64,000 nucleotides of DNA from Arthrobacter jiangjiafuii. GTDB taxonomy: Bacteria; Actinomycetota; Actinomycetes; Actinomycetales; Micrococcaceae. The first letter of the stretch is position 1, and every line of letters begins with the position of its first letter. Of this stretch, positions 24,628 to 34,483 are shown one piece after another. The position numbers were made by a program, and so were the translations under genes. The stretch is from positions 1,116,001 to 1,180,000 of the forward strand of contig NZ_CP076022.1 of assembly GCF_018622995.1 (NCBI RefSeq). The letters are read 5' to 3'. Below the pieces are notes generated by a model. The model ran no database searches, was not told the DNA's origin, and was given only the letters and a program-made list of their open reading frames with translations.

Positions 24628-26016
24628 ATGGCTTCGACCAAATCCAAACTGGATCCGATCATCTCCCTCGCCAAGCGCCGGGGGTTCGTCTTCCAGTCGG
24701 GTGAGATTTACGGCGGGTCCCGCTCCGCATGGGACTACGGACCCCTCGGCGTCGAGCTCAAGGAAAACATCAAGAAGCAGTGGTGGCAGCACATGGTCCG
24801 GGGGCGCGACGACGTCGTCGGCCTGGATTCCGCCGTCATCCTGCCGCGCCAGGTGTGGGAGGCTTCGGGCCACGTTGAGGTCTTCTCCGACCCGCTGGTC
24901 GAGTGCCTGAGCTGCCACAAGCGCTACCGTGCAGACCACCTCGAAGAGGCCTACGAGGAAAAGAAGGGCCACGCGCCCGAGAACGGCCTGGCGGACATTG
25001 CCTGCGCCAACTGCGGGACCAAGGGCCAGTGGACCGAGCCGCAGGAATTCTCCGGCCTGCTCAGGACCTTCCTCGGCCCGGTCGCCAATGAAGAGGGCAT
25101 GCACTACCTGCGTCCGGAAACCGCGCAGGGCATCTTCGTGAACTTCAACAACGTGCTGACCACCTCGCGCAAGAAGCCGCCGTTCGGCATCGGCCAGATC
25201 GGCAAGAGCTTCCGCAACGAAATCACGCCGGGCAACTTCATTTTCCGCACCCGTGAATTCGAGCAGATGGAAATGGAGTTCTTCGTCGAACCGGGCACGG
25301 ACGAGGAATGGCACAAGTACTGGATCGAAAACCGCTTCAACTGGTACACCCAGCTGGGCATCAATCCGGATAACCTGCGCCTGTTCGAACACCCGCTGGA
25401 AAAGCTCAGCCACTACTCCAAGGGCACCACCGACGTCGAATACCGCTTCGGCTTCGCCGGCTCCGAGTGGGGCGAGCTCGAAGGCATCGCCAACCGCACC
25501 GACTTTGACCTGGGCACGCACTCCAAGCACTCCGGCACCGACCTGAGCTACTTCAACCAGGCCACCAACGAGCGCTTCACGCCGTACGTGATTGAGCCCG
25601 CCGCCGGCCTGACCCGTTCCTTCATGGCGTTCCTGGTGGACTCCTACACCGAGGACGAGGCACCCAACGCCAAGGGCGGCGTCGACAAGCGCACCGTCCT
25701 CAAGCTGGATCCCCGCCTGGCCCCGGTCAAGGCCGCCGTGCTGCCCCTGAGCCGCAACGAGGACCTGTCCCCGAAGGCCAAGGACCTTGCCGCCCAGCTG
25801 CGCCGCAGCTGGAACATCGACTTCGACGACGCCGGTGCCATTGGCCGCCGCTACCGCCGACAGGACGAAATCGGCACCCCGTTCTGCATCACCGTGGACT
25901 TCGACACCCTTGAAGACCAGGCCGTGACCGTGCGCGAGCGCGACTCCATGGCGCAGGAGCGGGTGAGCCTGGACAAGGTCGAGGGCTACCTCGCCGAACG
26001 GCTGATCGGCGCGTAA
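24628..26016 (+). CDS. glyQS: Glycine--tRNA ligase (alpha2 type)
   Basis: 462 residues, single-chain homodimeric class II GlyRS as in actinobacteria and eukaryotes. Motif 1 region [20 protein letters not shown] (about 30-49); zinc-ribbon-like CLSCHKRY ... CANCG insertion at 92-130; motif 2 [20 protein letters not shown]; motif 3 and anticodon-binding domain beyond [17 protein letters not shown]. Start ATG 24628 begins with [20 protein letters not shown], the family N-terminus; the upstream in-frame extension has no homology-like features. The stop overlaps the start of the GNAT gene (TAATG). Confidence 0.96.
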   Translation: MASTKSKLDPIISLAKRRGFVFQSGEIYGGSRSAWDYGPLGVELKENIKKQWWQHMVRGRDDVVGLDSAVILPRQVWEASGHVEVFSDPLVECLSCHKRYRADHLEEAYEEKKGHAPENGLADIACANCGTKGQWTEPQEFSGLLRTFLGPVANEEGMHYLRPETAQGIFVNFNNVLTTSRKKPPFGIGQIGKSFRNEITPGNFIFRTREFEQMEMEFFVEPGTDEEWHKYWIENRFNWYTQLGINPDNLRLFEHPLEKLSHYSKGTTDVEYRFGFAGSEWGELEGIANRTDFDLGTHSKHSGTDLSYFNQATNERFTPYVIEPAAGLTRSFMAFLVDSYTEDEAPNAKGGVDKRTVLKLDPRLAPVKAAVLPLSRNEDLSPKAKDLAAQLRRSWNIDFDDAGAIGRRYRRQDEIGTPFCITVDFDTLEDQAVTVRERDSMAQERVSLDKVEGYLAERLIGA

Positions 26017-26924
26017 TGGCATTGACGTTCCGCCCCTGGCGTGAAGATGACGACCTGGCCCTGAACCAGCTCTGGGGCGACCCGGAAACGGTGCAGGCCG
26101 GGCAGTTCCGTGCCGTGCTCCGCCCGTCCTCGGACGAGCCGTGGAGCCGGTGCATCGTGGCCGAAGACGACGGCATTCCGGTAGCCGCCGGCGTCGTCTA
26201 CGAAACCTCGCTGCACCCGGACCGGCTCTGGGTCTATGTGGAGGTGGCCCGGGAGAACCGGCGTGCCGGCCTCGGCTCCACCCTCCTGGCGATGCTGCGC
26301 CGCGAAGCCGAGCAGGCGCCGTCGGGCGTTACCGCCATGCGCGCCAAGGTGGAGCCCGGCACCGCCGGTGCCGCCTTCGCCGAGGCGGCGGGATTCTCGC
26401 GGATCCAGCGGTCCCGCGTGGTCGTGGTCGAGCCCGGACGGATCACCCTGCCGGTCTTCCAGGACGACGCCGGACCCCAGCTGGACGAGGCAGCCACCGG
26501 CTCCGTGGAACTGACCCAGGCCGTGGTGGCGTTCTACAACGCCGTGCACGGCTGGGACCGGTCGGAGATGACGCTGGGCCGCGCCCAGCAGATGCTGCTG
26601 AACGACGCCACCGGTGCTGCCGGCGCCGTCGTGCTGCGGGATGCACCCAAGGCGCAGGGCGGCAAGATCGCCGCCTTCGCCGTGAGCTACACGCACAACC
26701 GCACGGATGAGCCCGCGGATGTTTTCCTCGGTTACGACACCACGCTGGAACAGTCGGAGCAGGAGGCAGCGCTGGAATCGCTGCTGGCCATGCTGACCTA
26801 CCAGTACCCGGTGCAGCTGGAGGTTGACGAGTCGATGGCTCCCGTGGCGCGGATCGTGCAGGCGCTGCTGGACAAGGGTGCCGCCCGCGAAATCGGTGCG
26901 GCCACCGAGGTTGTCAGCACGTAG
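26016..26924 (+). CDS. GNAT family N-acetyltransferase
   Basis: 302 residues. An N-terminal GNAT domain is clear: RPWREDDDLALNQLWG, the V-bulge strand WVYVEVARENRRAGLGSTLLAML (acetyl-CoA pyrophosphate loop near residue 85) and EAAGFSRI. The second half (about 145-300) has a weaker GNAT-like pattern, as in two-domain acetyltransferases. Acceptor unknown. ATG overlaps the glyQS stop as TAATG, so the protein is translationally coupled to GlyRS. Confidence 0.82.
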   Translation: MALTFRPWREDDDLALNQLWGDPETVQAGQFRAVLRPSSDEPWSRCIVAEDDGIPVAAGVVYETSLHPDRLWVYVEVARENRRAGLGSTLLAMLRREAEQAPSGVTAMRAKVEPGTAGAAFAEAAGFSRIQRSRVVVVEPGRITLPVFQDDAGPQLDEAATGSVELTQAVVAFYNAVHGWDRSEMTLGRAQQMLLNDATGAAGAVVLRDAPKAQGGKIAAFAVSYTHNRTDEPADVFLGYDTTLEQSEQEAALESLLAMLTYQYPVQLEVDESMAPVARIVQALLDKGAAREIGAATEVVST

Positions 26925-26980
26925 GCGGGTTTTGCTGCGGCAGCGCGTTAGCGTGCCGGCGCAGTAACACGACGACGGCG

Positions 26981-27016
26981 GCGGGTGCCGGTTCCTTCGG
27001 GATCCGGCACCCGCCG
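26981..27016 (+). terminator. Rho-independent-type hairpin with TTCG tetraloop
   Basis: GCGGGTGCCGGTTCC (26981-26995) pairs with 27000-27014, with one T/T mismatch, around a CTTCGG tetraloop; additional ACGACG/CGTCGT pairs extend the stem with a bulge. Ends the glyQS-GNAT operon. The following run is mixed rather than pure T. Confidence 0.65.
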
Positions 27017-27196
27017 TCGTTGTACCTGCTTTCGTGACCCGCCGCCGTTGTACCGCAGTTCCCGGCCGTTCATTTCCTGCGGCCCGCATCGCGATTCGCC
27101 GTCTGCCCGTGCACTTGGGACAATGATGCCGACCGTGTTTCCTGCGTCCGTTTCACCGGGCTGCAGCTCGCTGCCAACCCCGAAGGACCGACCCTC

Positions 27197-28642
27197 ATGG
27201 GACACAGCCATTCCCCGCACTCCGATGCGCCGCCGTCGCCGGCTGCCCTGGCCGCCCGGCGCCGGGCCAACCGGCTGCTGACCGCGATCCTGGTTCCGCT
27301 GGGCCTGCTGGCCTTGGCTGCCATGGTCCTGATGTGGCCAACGGGGGACCGCGGCGGGATCACCGTCGCCGATCCCTATGCCACCGCCGACGGCGTCACC
27401 TTCGACACCGGGGAGGTGCAGCGCGTGAGTCGGGAGGACTGCCCGTCGTCGCAGGCACTCGTCGACGCCGGCGGCACCGCTCAGCAGTGCCTGGTCGCCT
27501 ACACCGTCCCGTCCGCCGGCGGGAAGACCATCCAGATCGAGGTGCCGCCCGAGGTCGCCGCGAGCGAGGCCATCGAGGCCGGCGACACCGTGAAGTACCT
27601 GAACCTGGAAGCCGTGATGGGCAGCAGCGGGGGAGCTCCGCCGTATGTCTTCGTGGACTTTGTCCGCTCCATTCCGATGGCGGCGCTGACCCTGCTGTAC
27701 GCGGGAGTGGTGATCGCCGTCGCGCGCTGGCGTGGGCTGCGCGCGCTGCTGGGGCTTGGCGGCGCCTACGCGGTGCTGGCCGGCTTCATCCTGCCCGGGC
27801 TGGTGGAGGGCCAGCCGCCCCTGCTGCTGGGACTGGTCGGATCGAGCGTGATTATGTTCGGGGTGCTCTACTTTGCGCACGGCTTCACGGCCCGGACCTC
27901 CACCGCTCTGCTGGGGACGCTGTTCGGGCTGCTGATAACCGCCGGACTGGCGGCCTGGGCCACCGATGCCGCGCATCTGGTGGGCGTGGACGACGAGAAC
28001 GCGTACACGCTGATCAACGCCTCGGACAGCCTCTCCGTCTCCGGCATTATCCTATGTGGGCTGATTATTTCCGGGCTGGGCGTGCTCAATGACGTGACCA
28101 TCACCCAGTCCTCGGCCGTGTGGGAGATGTACGAGCTGGCTCCCGGGGCCAGCGCCAAGCGGCTCTTCAGTGGCGCGATGCGTGTGGGCCGGGATCATAT
28201 CGCCTCCACCGTGTACACCATCGCCTTTGCCTACGCCGGTGCCGCGCTGCCCGTGCTTATCCTCGTTTCGCTCTACGACCGGTCCTTCCTGGACAGCATC
28301 ACCAGCGGGGAACTGGCCGAGGAGGTCATCCGCACCCTCGTAGGGTCCATCGGGCTGGTGCTGGCGATTCCGGTGACTACGGCGCTGGCCGTGCTGGTGG
28401 TCAAGGCGGTGGGGATCAAGGGTGTGCCGCATGGTGCCGGCGCCGGGGCCGGGGGTGCCGGTGGTGCCGGTGCCGGTGTCGGGCAGCGGAGCGTCGACGA
28501 GGGGAACGACGGCGACGGGCACGAGGACGACAGCGACCGCGTGGCCGGCGTGCCGGCTCCGGCCGCCCATGGTGACGCCCAGTCCCACGCTGCCGTTCCG
28601 GGTGCAATGCCAACGCGTCGGTCGTTGCGAAATCAGCCCTAG
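27197..28642 (+). CDS. YibE/F family membrane protein
   Basis: 481 residues. One helix at about 28-47 precedes a 100-residue extracytoplasmic domain (TFDTGEVQRVSREDCPSS to YLNLEAV), then about seven helices from 150 to 410, including GLLITAGLAAWATDAAHLVGVDDENAYTLIN and the conserved GVLNDVTITQSSAVWEM. This is the YibE/F layout; in lactic acid bacteria relatives are linked to bacteriocin or multi-component export, but function is undefined. The C-terminal 80 residues are Gly/Ala/Asp-rich and disordered. ATG 27197 has GAAGGA about 10 nt upstream. Confidence 0.88.
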   Translation: MGHSHSPHSDAPPSPAALAARRRANRLLTAILVPLGLLALAAMVLMWPTGDRGGITVADPYATADGVTFDTGEVQRVSREDCPSSQALVDAGGTAQQCLVAYTVPSAGGKTIQIEVPPEVAASEAIEAGDTVKYLNLEAVMGSSGGAPPYVFVDFVRSIPMAALTLLYAGVVIAVARWRGLRALLGLGGAYAVLAGFILPGLVEGQPPLLLGLVGSSVIMFGVLYFAHGFTARTSTALLGTLFGLLITAGLAAWATDAAHLVGVDDENAYTLINASDSLSVSGIILCGLIISGLGVLNDVTITQSSAVWEMYELAPGASAKRLFSGAMRVGRDHIASTVYTIAFAYAGAALPVLILVSLYDRSFLDSITSGELAEEVIRTLVGSIGLVLAIPVTTALAVLVVKAVGIKGVPHGAGAGAGGAGGAGAGVGQRSVDEGNDGDGHEDDSDRVAGVPAPAAHGDAQSHAAVPGAMPTRRSLRNQP

Positions 28643-28710
28643 CTGGACCTGTCTCGCTGGATCTCCATCGCAGACTCTGGGTTCGGCTGCCCTTCGCCCC
28701 GCTCTGAATC

Positions 28711-28917
28711 GAGAGTGCACTTCTGGTGGCTTTGCCCGGGAACCAGCCCGTCGAGAGTGCACTTCTGGTGCCTTTGCCCGGGAACCAGCCCGTCGAGAGT
28801 GCACTTCTGGTGGCTTTGCCCGGCAACCGGCCGCTGAGAGTGCACCTATGGTGGCTTTGCCCGGCAACTGGCCGCTGAGAGTGCACTTCTGGTGGCTTTG
28901 CCCGGCTTGAGGCCGCC
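28711..28917 (+). repeat. Five tandem 41-42-bp intergenic repeats
   Basis: Units start at 28711, 28753, 28795, 28836 and 28877. Each begins GAGAGTGCACTTCTGGTGGC and continues TTTGCCCGGSAACCRGCC. The third to fifth units differ from the first two in the last 15 bases. Units abut without unique spacers, so this is not a CRISPR array. Frames through it encode only repeat-derived peptides (KCTLDGLVPGQ). Part of a 716-bp gene-free block. Confidence 0.9.
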
Positions 28918-28918
28918 G

Positions 28919-29165
28919 TATCTGCACTATGGATTCGGGATACTCGCCATATCTGCACTATCGCCGTTCAATGCCCGGTCTAGGGGTCACCAGGCTAAGC
29001 CGCGGGGGTCCATAGTGCAGATAACGGGGCCTGTGGAATCCATAGTGCAGATCAGGGGCTTTCAGAGCCTGAAAAACGCCCTTAGATCCCCTTATCTGCA
29101 CTATGGGCGCTGGGATAGCCCGGCAACTGCACTATGGACGCAGGGATAGCCCGGCTACTGCATGG
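28919..29165. repeat. Dispersed direct and inverted copies of TATCTGCACTATGG
   Basis: Copies on + at 28919, 28950, 29093 and 29124 (CAACTGCACTATGG) with a truncated one at 29156; copies on - (CCATAGTGCAGATA) at 29010 and 29040. The inverted pairs could form hairpins. The core TGCACT is shared with the adjoining 41-bp array (AGTGCAC). No ORF or promoter stands out; dusB follows. Confidence 0.8.
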
Positions 29166-29358
29166 ATGCGTTGCAATCCCCGAAGCGACCGGTTCCGGAC
29201 CCAGAACGCAGCTCCGACGAATTCTCCCCGAAGTGACCCGCTCCGGGCCGCCGAGAACGCCCCTCCGGCAACTGCTGCGCGCAGACCGGGAACCCCACCC
29301 GCAAACTCCAATCCACACCACCCGAGCAGGATTTGCACCGACTTGCGAGAATGGGGGT

Positions 29359-30531
29359 GTGACTGTTTCATCCCCAGAACTCAAGCTCGAGCTGCCCCCG
29401 CTGCAGCTGGGTCCCATCACCGTTGACACCCCGGTGATCCTGGCCCCCATGGCCGGCATCACCAATAAGGCCTTCCGCCGCCTCTGCCGCGAATACGGCG
29501 GCGGCCTCTACGTATCGGAAATGGTCACCTCGCGCGCCCTCGTTGAGCGCTCGCCGGAGTCGATGCGCATCATCGAGCACGACGACGACGAAAAGGTCCG
29601 CTCCGTCCAGCTCTACGGCGTGGACCCCGTGACCGTCGGTGCCGCCATCCGCATCCTCGTGGAGGAGGACCGCGCCGACCACATCGACCTGAACTTCGGC
29701 TGCCCCGTCCCTAAGGTCACCCGCAAGGGCGGCGGCTCGGCCCTGCCCTGGAAGCTGGACCTGTTCAAGGCCATCGTCCAGACCGCGGTGAAGGAAGCCT
29801 CCAAGGGCAACATCCCGCTGACGATCAAGATGCGCAAGGGCATTGACGAGGACCACCTGACCTTCCTCGACGCCGGCCGGATCGCCCGCGACTCCGGTGT
29901 TGCCGCCGTCGCGCTCCACGGCCGCACCGCCTCGCAGTTCTACTCCGGCAAAGCCGACTGGTCCGCCATCGCCGAACTCCGCGAAGCCCTGCCGGACATC
30001 CCGGTGCTGGGCAACGGCGACATCTGGTCCGCCGAGGACGCCATCGCCATGGTGCGCGAAACCGGCGTCGACGGCGTCGTCATCGGCCGCGGCTGCCAGG
30101 GCCGGCCGTGGCTCTTCGGGGATCTGCAGGCTGCCTTCGAAGGCAGCGACGTGCGGCACCGTCCGGGGCTGAAGGAAGTCTCCGAGAGCGTCTACCGGCA
30201 CGCCGAACTGCTGGTGGAAACCTTCGGCGGGGAAATGATGGCCCTGCGCGACATCCGCAAGCATATGGCCTGGTACTTCAAGGGCTACGTGGTGGGCGGG
30301 GACCTGCGCGCCCAGCTGGCCACCGTGCCCACGCTGGAAGTTCTCCGCGAACTGCTGGACCAGCTGGATCCCGAGGCGCCGTACCCGGGTGCCGACGCCG
30401 AAGGCCCCCGTGGGCGCGCCGGTTCACCCAAGAAGACAGCACTGCCGGAAAACTGGTTGGAATCGCGGGAGCTCAACGCCGCGCAGAAGTCCATCATTTC
30501 GGCAGCCGAACTCAACATTTCAGGTGGCTAA
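29359..30531 (+). CDS. dusB: tRNA-dihydrouridine synthase (DusB type)
   Basis: 390 residues. FMN/NADPH-dependent reduction of uridines in the tRNA D-loop. The Dus fold is clear: PVILAPMAGITNKAFRRLCREYGG (26-49), catalytic Cys in DLNFGCPVPKVTRKGGGSAL, IKMRKGIDEDHL, ALHGRTASQFYSG, GNGDIWS and VVIGRGCQGRPWLF. The C-terminal helical domain ends with an Arg/Lys-rich tail. GTG 29359 is chosen because GAGAAT lies 6 nt upstream and GGGGG precedes it; the upstream extension contains no family sequence. Followed 6 bp later by dgt. Confidence 0.93.
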   Translation: MTVSSPELKLELPPLQLGPITVDTPVILAPMAGITNKAFRRLCREYGGGLYVSEMVTSRALVERSPESMRIIEHDDDEKVRSVQLYGVDPVTVGAAIRILVEEDRADHIDLNFGCPVPKVTRKGGGSALPWKLDLFKAIVQTAVKEASKGNIPLTIKMRKGIDEDHLTFLDAGRIARDSGVAAVALHGRTASQFYSGKADWSAIAELREALPDIPVLGNGDIWSAEDAIAMVRETGVDGVVIGRGCQGRPWLFGDLQAAFEGSDVRHRPGLKEVSESVYRHAELLVETFGGEMMALRDIRKHMAWYFKGYVVGGDLRAQLATVPTLEVLRELLDQLDPEAPYPGADAEGPRGRAGSPKKTALPENWLESRELNAAQKSIISAAELNISGG

Positions 30532-30537
30532 ACACCC

Positions 30538-31821
30538 ATGACCTTTCCGCAGGCTTTCCAAACCGCAGGCTATACCGACGTTGACCTTGCACGCTGGGTC
30601 ACCGAGCCTGCCAAAAACACCAACCGCACCCAGTTCGGCCGCGACCGCGCCCGGGTGCTGCACTCCTCGGCGCTGCGCCGGCTGGGTGCCAAGACCCAGG
30701 TCGTGGCACCGGACACCGACGACTTTGTCCGCACCCGGCTGACCCACTCCCTGGAGGTCGCCCAGGTGGGCCGCGAACTGGGCAACGCGCTGGGCTGCGA
30801 TCCCGACGTCGTCGACGCAGCCTGCCTCTCGCACGACCTAGGGCACCCGCCGTTCGGCCACAACGGCGAGACCGCGCTGAACGACATTGCCCACGCCATC
30901 GGCGGCTTCGAAGGCAACGCCCAGACCCTGCGGCTGCTGACCCGGCTGGAGCCCAAGATCATTGCGCCCGACGGCGGTCCGGCCGGCTTGAACCTGACCC
31001 GTGCCTCCCTCGACGCCGCCACGAAGTACCCCTGGTCCATCGCCGACGCCCCGCTGGTCAACGGCCACCGCACCACGAAATTCGGCGTCTACGAGGACGA
31101 CCTGCCGGTCTTTAACTGGCTGCGCGACGGCGCCCCCGCCGGCCGTTCCTGCCTCGAGGCCCAGGTCATGGACCTGGCCGACGACATTTCCTACTCCGTG
31201 CACGACGTCGAAGACGCCATCGTCGCCGGGCACGTGCAGCTCAAGTGGCTGGACAACCCCGACCAGCGGGCCCGCGTGGTCGGCTACACCCAGCAGTGGT
31301 ACCTGCCCGGCACCGACGGCGCCGCCATTGAGGACGCGCTGAAGCGTCTCGAGGCGGATCCGGTCTGGGTCCGGGAATCCGACGGCAGCCGCAAATCCAT
31401 GGCCGCCCTGAAGGACATGACCAGCCAATTGATCGGCCGCTTCTGCAACAGCGCCCTGGAAGCCACTCGCGGCATCTACGGCACCGAACCGCTGACCCGC
31501 TACCACGCCGAAATGGTCATCCCCGAGGAGACCCAGCTCGAGATCGCCGTCATGAAGGGCCTGGCCACCACCTTCGTGATGACCACCGACCAACGCCAGC
31601 CGCTCTACGAACGCCAGCGCGAAATCCTCACCGCCCTCGTGGCTCAGCTCGCGGCCACCGGCGACCGGCACCTGGAGCCGATGTTTGCCGCCGACTGGCG
31701 GGAAGCGGCCGACGACGGCGCCCGGCTGCGCGTCGTCGTCGACCAGGTGGCGTCGCTCACGGACGGTTCGGCACTGGCACTGCACGAACGGCTGGTGGGC
31801 CCGGTACCGGCGCTCTGGTAG
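30538..31821 (+). CDS. dgt: Deoxyguanosinetriphosphate triphosphohydrolase
   Basis: 427 residues. HD-domain dNTPase releasing tripolyphosphate from dGTP (and often other dNTPs), shaping nucleotide pools for replication. N-terminal GRDRARVLHSSALRRLGAKTQV (39-60), the first metal His in RTRLTHSLEVAQVGRELG and the HD doublet in ACLSHDLGHPPFGHNGE are intact; further metal Asp in MDLADDISYSVHDVEDA. Belongs with dusB and dnaG in a conserved order. The last codons (PALW-stop) and the following bases recur at 34519-34545 between the two surface-protein genes, marking a duplication. Confidence 0.94.
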   Translation: MTFPQAFQTAGYTDVDLARWVTEPAKNTNRTQFGRDRARVLHSSALRRLGAKTQVVAPDTDDFVRTRLTHSLEVAQVGRELGNALGCDPDVVDAACLSHDLGHPPFGHNGETALNDIAHAIGGFEGNAQTLRLLTRLEPKIIAPDGGPAGLNLTRASLDAATKYPWSIADAPLVNGHRTTKFGVYEDDLPVFNWLRDGAPAGRSCLEAQVMDLADDISYSVHDVEDAIVAGHVQLKWLDNPDQRARVVGYTQQWYLPGTDGAAIEDALKRLEADPVWVRESDGSRKSMAALKDMTSQLIGRFCNSALEATRGIYGTEPLTRYHAEMVIPEETQLEIAVMKGLATTFVMTTDQRQPLYERQREILTALVAQLAATGDRHLEPMFAADWREAADDGARLRVVVDQVASLTDGSALALHERLVGPVPALW

Positions 31822-31827
31822 CCCCGG
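31801..31827 (+). repeat. Duplication scar, original copy (dgt 3' end)
   Basis: 27 bp covering the last six dgt codons, its TAG and six following bases match 34519-34545 at 26 of 27 positions. This is the left boundary of the sequence duplicated with the first surface-protein gene. Confidence 0.8.
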
Positions 31828-31985
31828 GCCTCCGGTTTGGGCACGGCACCCGCAAAAAGGCCGAGCCCCCTAGCTGACCTGCAGGGACCCTAAATAGGGT
31901 GAAGGATCTGAGGTGCAACATCCACCCCTTCGGTTACCACTGGCCGCAGGGGTACCTCTACCAGGACCAGTCTTGAGGACCCTTC

Positions 31986-34448
31986 ATGCGCCCCCTGTCT
32001 CCTGTCTTTCGCCGCCGTCAACTCGTCAGATACTCCCGCAGACCGGCCCGGATCCGGAACCTCGCGGGGATGGTGCTGGCTCTGCTGCTGATCGCGTCGC
32101 CCCTGGCGGCGCCGGCCCAGGCCGCCATCGAACCCGAGCCTGTTCGGGGCAGTGTTTCTGAGAGAAACGCCAACACCGACATCGTGATCACCTCCCTCGG
32201 CAGCGGACGCGCGGTGTCCGGCGCGCTGCCGCCCCTTGGCAGCACCTGGCCGGTTGCCACCTATCCAACAACCATCCCCGGGGACTATGAGCGTGAAAAT
32301 GTCTCGTTTGCCGGCATCATCAACACCGAGGATGCCTACGGCACCACGGCAGAGATGTACTGCATTGACCTCCGCACCAGCACGCGGGTCAATGTCGGTT
32401 ACGGCGGCGGAACCTGGGATGAGTCCAACGTGCCGAACATCGGCTACGTCAACCGGATCCTGAACACGTATTACCCGAGCTCGGATCTCCCCGCCGGCTT
32501 GGACAACAACACCCGGGCGGCCGCAGTGCAGGCAGCCATCTGGTTCTTTACCGACGGGTACATCGTTGATCCCGACAGCTCGCTTTACCCGATAGTGGCC
32601 GGCATCGTGAACGACACCATTGAGGCAGGAATACTGGAAGAGCCGGATCCGCCGGCTATTGCGATCACGCCCCCCGCCACGGGAGCCCCGGTGACCGGTG
32701 TTGCCGGGCCGCACACGGTGACGTCGGAAGCGGACGAAATCGAGGTCACAACGGACGAAGGGTTCAGCCTTTACGCCGACGCCGCGGGGACGATACCGCT
32801 GAACAGTCCCGTGCCCAGCGGAACGCAGGTCTGGGTGCGAAGCGATACCGGAGCTACGGGGCCAGCGAATATCTCTGCCCGGGCCGCGGTCAGCGTACCG
32901 ACGGGCAACGTGTATCTGTACGACGGCGGGACCACGGGGCTGGACAACGCACAGAAGCTGATCCTCGCGGTCACACGCGAGCTGAGTTCCAATGCGACGG
33001 CGTCCGTTACCTTCACTGAAGTGGGATCGCTGGCCGTCACCAAGTCCATCGAGGGCCCCGCAGCCGGCAGCCAGGATGCCTTGGTGATCAGTATCGACTG
33101 TGGACCCGGATACCAGTTCACCTTCAACATCGATGCCAAAACCACCGGGACGCTGTCGGAGACCTTCAACGACATTCCGGCAGGCACGGCCTGCAGCATT
33201 ACCGAGCCCACCAACGGAGGCAACGACAGCGTCCAGGTCAGCACCATCCTGCCCGGCGACGTCACCATCGTGTCCGGAACCACGGTGACGGCGACGGTCA
33301 CTGACACCTACACGTTCGCCCCCGGGACGCTGGTGGTGCGCAAAGACATCACAGGCGATGGGGCCGGCCGTCAGGGCGTGGTGACCCTGCAGGTAACCTG
33401 CAGCTCGGGCTTGAACCAAACCATCACCATCGCGGCCGGGACCGTGGAACCCACCACCGAGGAATTCACGGGCCTTCCCGCCGGGACCACCTGCACGGTG
33501 ACGGAGACCGCCGACGGTGCCACAACCCAGGTCAGCGTAGAAGCCGTGGTCGATCCTGCCGGCGGAACGGTGACGATTCCGGCGGGCAACGGCGTGGAAG
33601 TGGTGGTAACTGATACGTACACGGTGAACCCCGGTGCCTTGATCGTCGACAAGGTGATCACCGGACCGGCGGCCCGTGAGCAGGGTCCCATCACGGTCAC
33701 AGTCATCTGCACCATGGGCAGAGAAGAAGTAATCCGGCAGGACCTCACCATTGAAGCCGGAGCCGGAGGCACCGTTCCCGGCACCGTCAGCGGAATTCCG
33801 GAGGGCGCCGTCTGCTCGGTCACCGAGCCGGTCACCGGGGAGAACGACGTCGTCACCGTGGTCACGGATTTGCCCGGCGACATCGAAATCATCGCCGGTG
33901 AAACCATCAACACCACGGTGACGAACACCTACAGCTTCGCCCAGGGTGAACTCGCCGTGACCAAGGTGATTGCCGGTGAAGCTGCCGGGCGGCAAAGCGA
34001 GGTGGTGCTCCAGGTTTCCTGCGGCCCGGATGGTTCGGTGCTGGACGAAACTGTGACTATTCCCGCCGGAACCACGGAAGCGGTCACCACCACTTTCGCG
34101 GACCTTCCCGCCGGGACCGAATGCGCCGTTACCGAAACAACGGGCGGGGAAACCAGTACCGTAAATGTGATGGCTGACCTGCCGGACCCGGTAATTATTC
34201 CTGCCCGCGGCGGGGTGGAAATCTTCGTCACCAACACCTATAGCCCGGTAATCGCTCCGACACCGAAACCGCAGCCAACCCCGGCTCCGGAGAAGCAGTT
34301 CCGCACGCAGCTTGCCTCCACGGGAGCGGCGGGAATCACCGGCTTGCTGGCAGCCGGAGCGAGTCTTCTGCTGGTGGGCGGACTCGCGCTGAAGGCCAAC
34401 CGCCGCAGGGCCAACATTGCGGAGGACAGTGGTTCAGACCAGCAGTAG
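31986..34448 (+). CDS. Thioester-domain surface adhesin, LAXTG-anchored, four Ig-like repeats
   Basis: 820 residues. A long Arg-rich n-region and hydrophobic core end in APAQA at about residue 46 (Sec signal). The segment 60-225 has the thioester-domain hallmarks: Cys126 in MYCIDL and Gln182 in AVQAAIWFF, able to form an internal Cys-Gln thioester that reacts with host or surface amines. After a beta-rich linker domain (about 230-345) come four DUF5979-type repeats (347-446, 447-549, 550-654, 655-753), each with a Cys pair. A Pro-rich stretch and LASTG (776-780), a hydrophobic helix and RRR tail form the sorting signal; the LAXTG form suits class E sortase. No sortase gene lies in the window. 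Start ATG 31986. Confidence 0.85.
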   Translation: MRPLSPVFRRRQLVRYSRRPARIRNLAGMVLALLLIASPLAAPAQAAIEPEPVRGSVSERNANTDIVITSLGSGRAVSGALPPLGSTWPVATYPTTIPGDYERENVSFAGIINTEDAYGTTAEMYCIDLRTSTRVNVGYGGGTWDESNVPNIGYVNRILNTYYPSSDLPAGLDNNTRAAAVQAAIWFFTDGYIVDPDSSLYPIVAGIVNDTIEAGILEEPDPPAIAITPPATGAPVTGVAGPHTVTSEADEIEVTTDEGFSLYADAAGTIPLNSPVPSGTQVWVRSDTGATGPANISARAAVSVPTGNVYLYDGGTTGLDNAQKLILAVTRELSSNATASVTFTEVGSLAVTKSIEGPAAGSQDALVISIDCGPGYQFTFNIDAKTTGTLSETFNDIPAGTACSITEPTNGGNDSVQVSTILPGDVTIVSGTTVTATVTDTYTFAPGTLVVRKDITGDGAGRQGVVTLQVTCSSGLNQTITIAAGTVEPTTEEFTGLPAGTTCTVTETADGATTQVSVEAVVDPAGGTVTIPAGNGVEVVVTDTYTVNPGALIVDKVITGPAAREQGPITVTVICTMGREEVIRQDLTIEAGAGGTVPGTVSGIPEGAVCSVTEPVTGENDVVTVVTDLPGDIEIIAGETINTTVTNTYSFAQGELAVTKVIAGEAAGRQSEVVLQVSCGPDGSVLDETVTIPAGTTEAVTTTFADLPAGTECAVTETTGGETSTVNVMADLPDPVIIPARGGVEIFVTNTYSPVIAPTPKPQPTPAPEKQFRTQLASTGAAGITGLLAAGASLLLVGGLALKANRRRANIAEDSGSDQQ

Positions 34449-34483
34449 GCCGCAGTAAACCCGAATCCGGGCAGGCCTGGAGG

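Larger units (their letters stand above)
28643..29358. other. 716-bp gene-free block
   Basis: Contains the two repeat arrays (28711-28917 and 28919-29165) and, at its end, the dusB promoter (GAGAAT 29347-29352). I see no credible gene in 29166-29340. Confidence 0.7.

Noticed and set aside
28416-29149. Short ORFs in the repeat block
   Set aside because: They translate the repeats into recurring peptides and have no conserved start, ribosome-binding site or neighbours' codon use.
28711-29165. CRISPR array
   Set aside because: The 41-42-bp units abut without unique spacers, the second family is in mixed orientation, and no cas gene is present.
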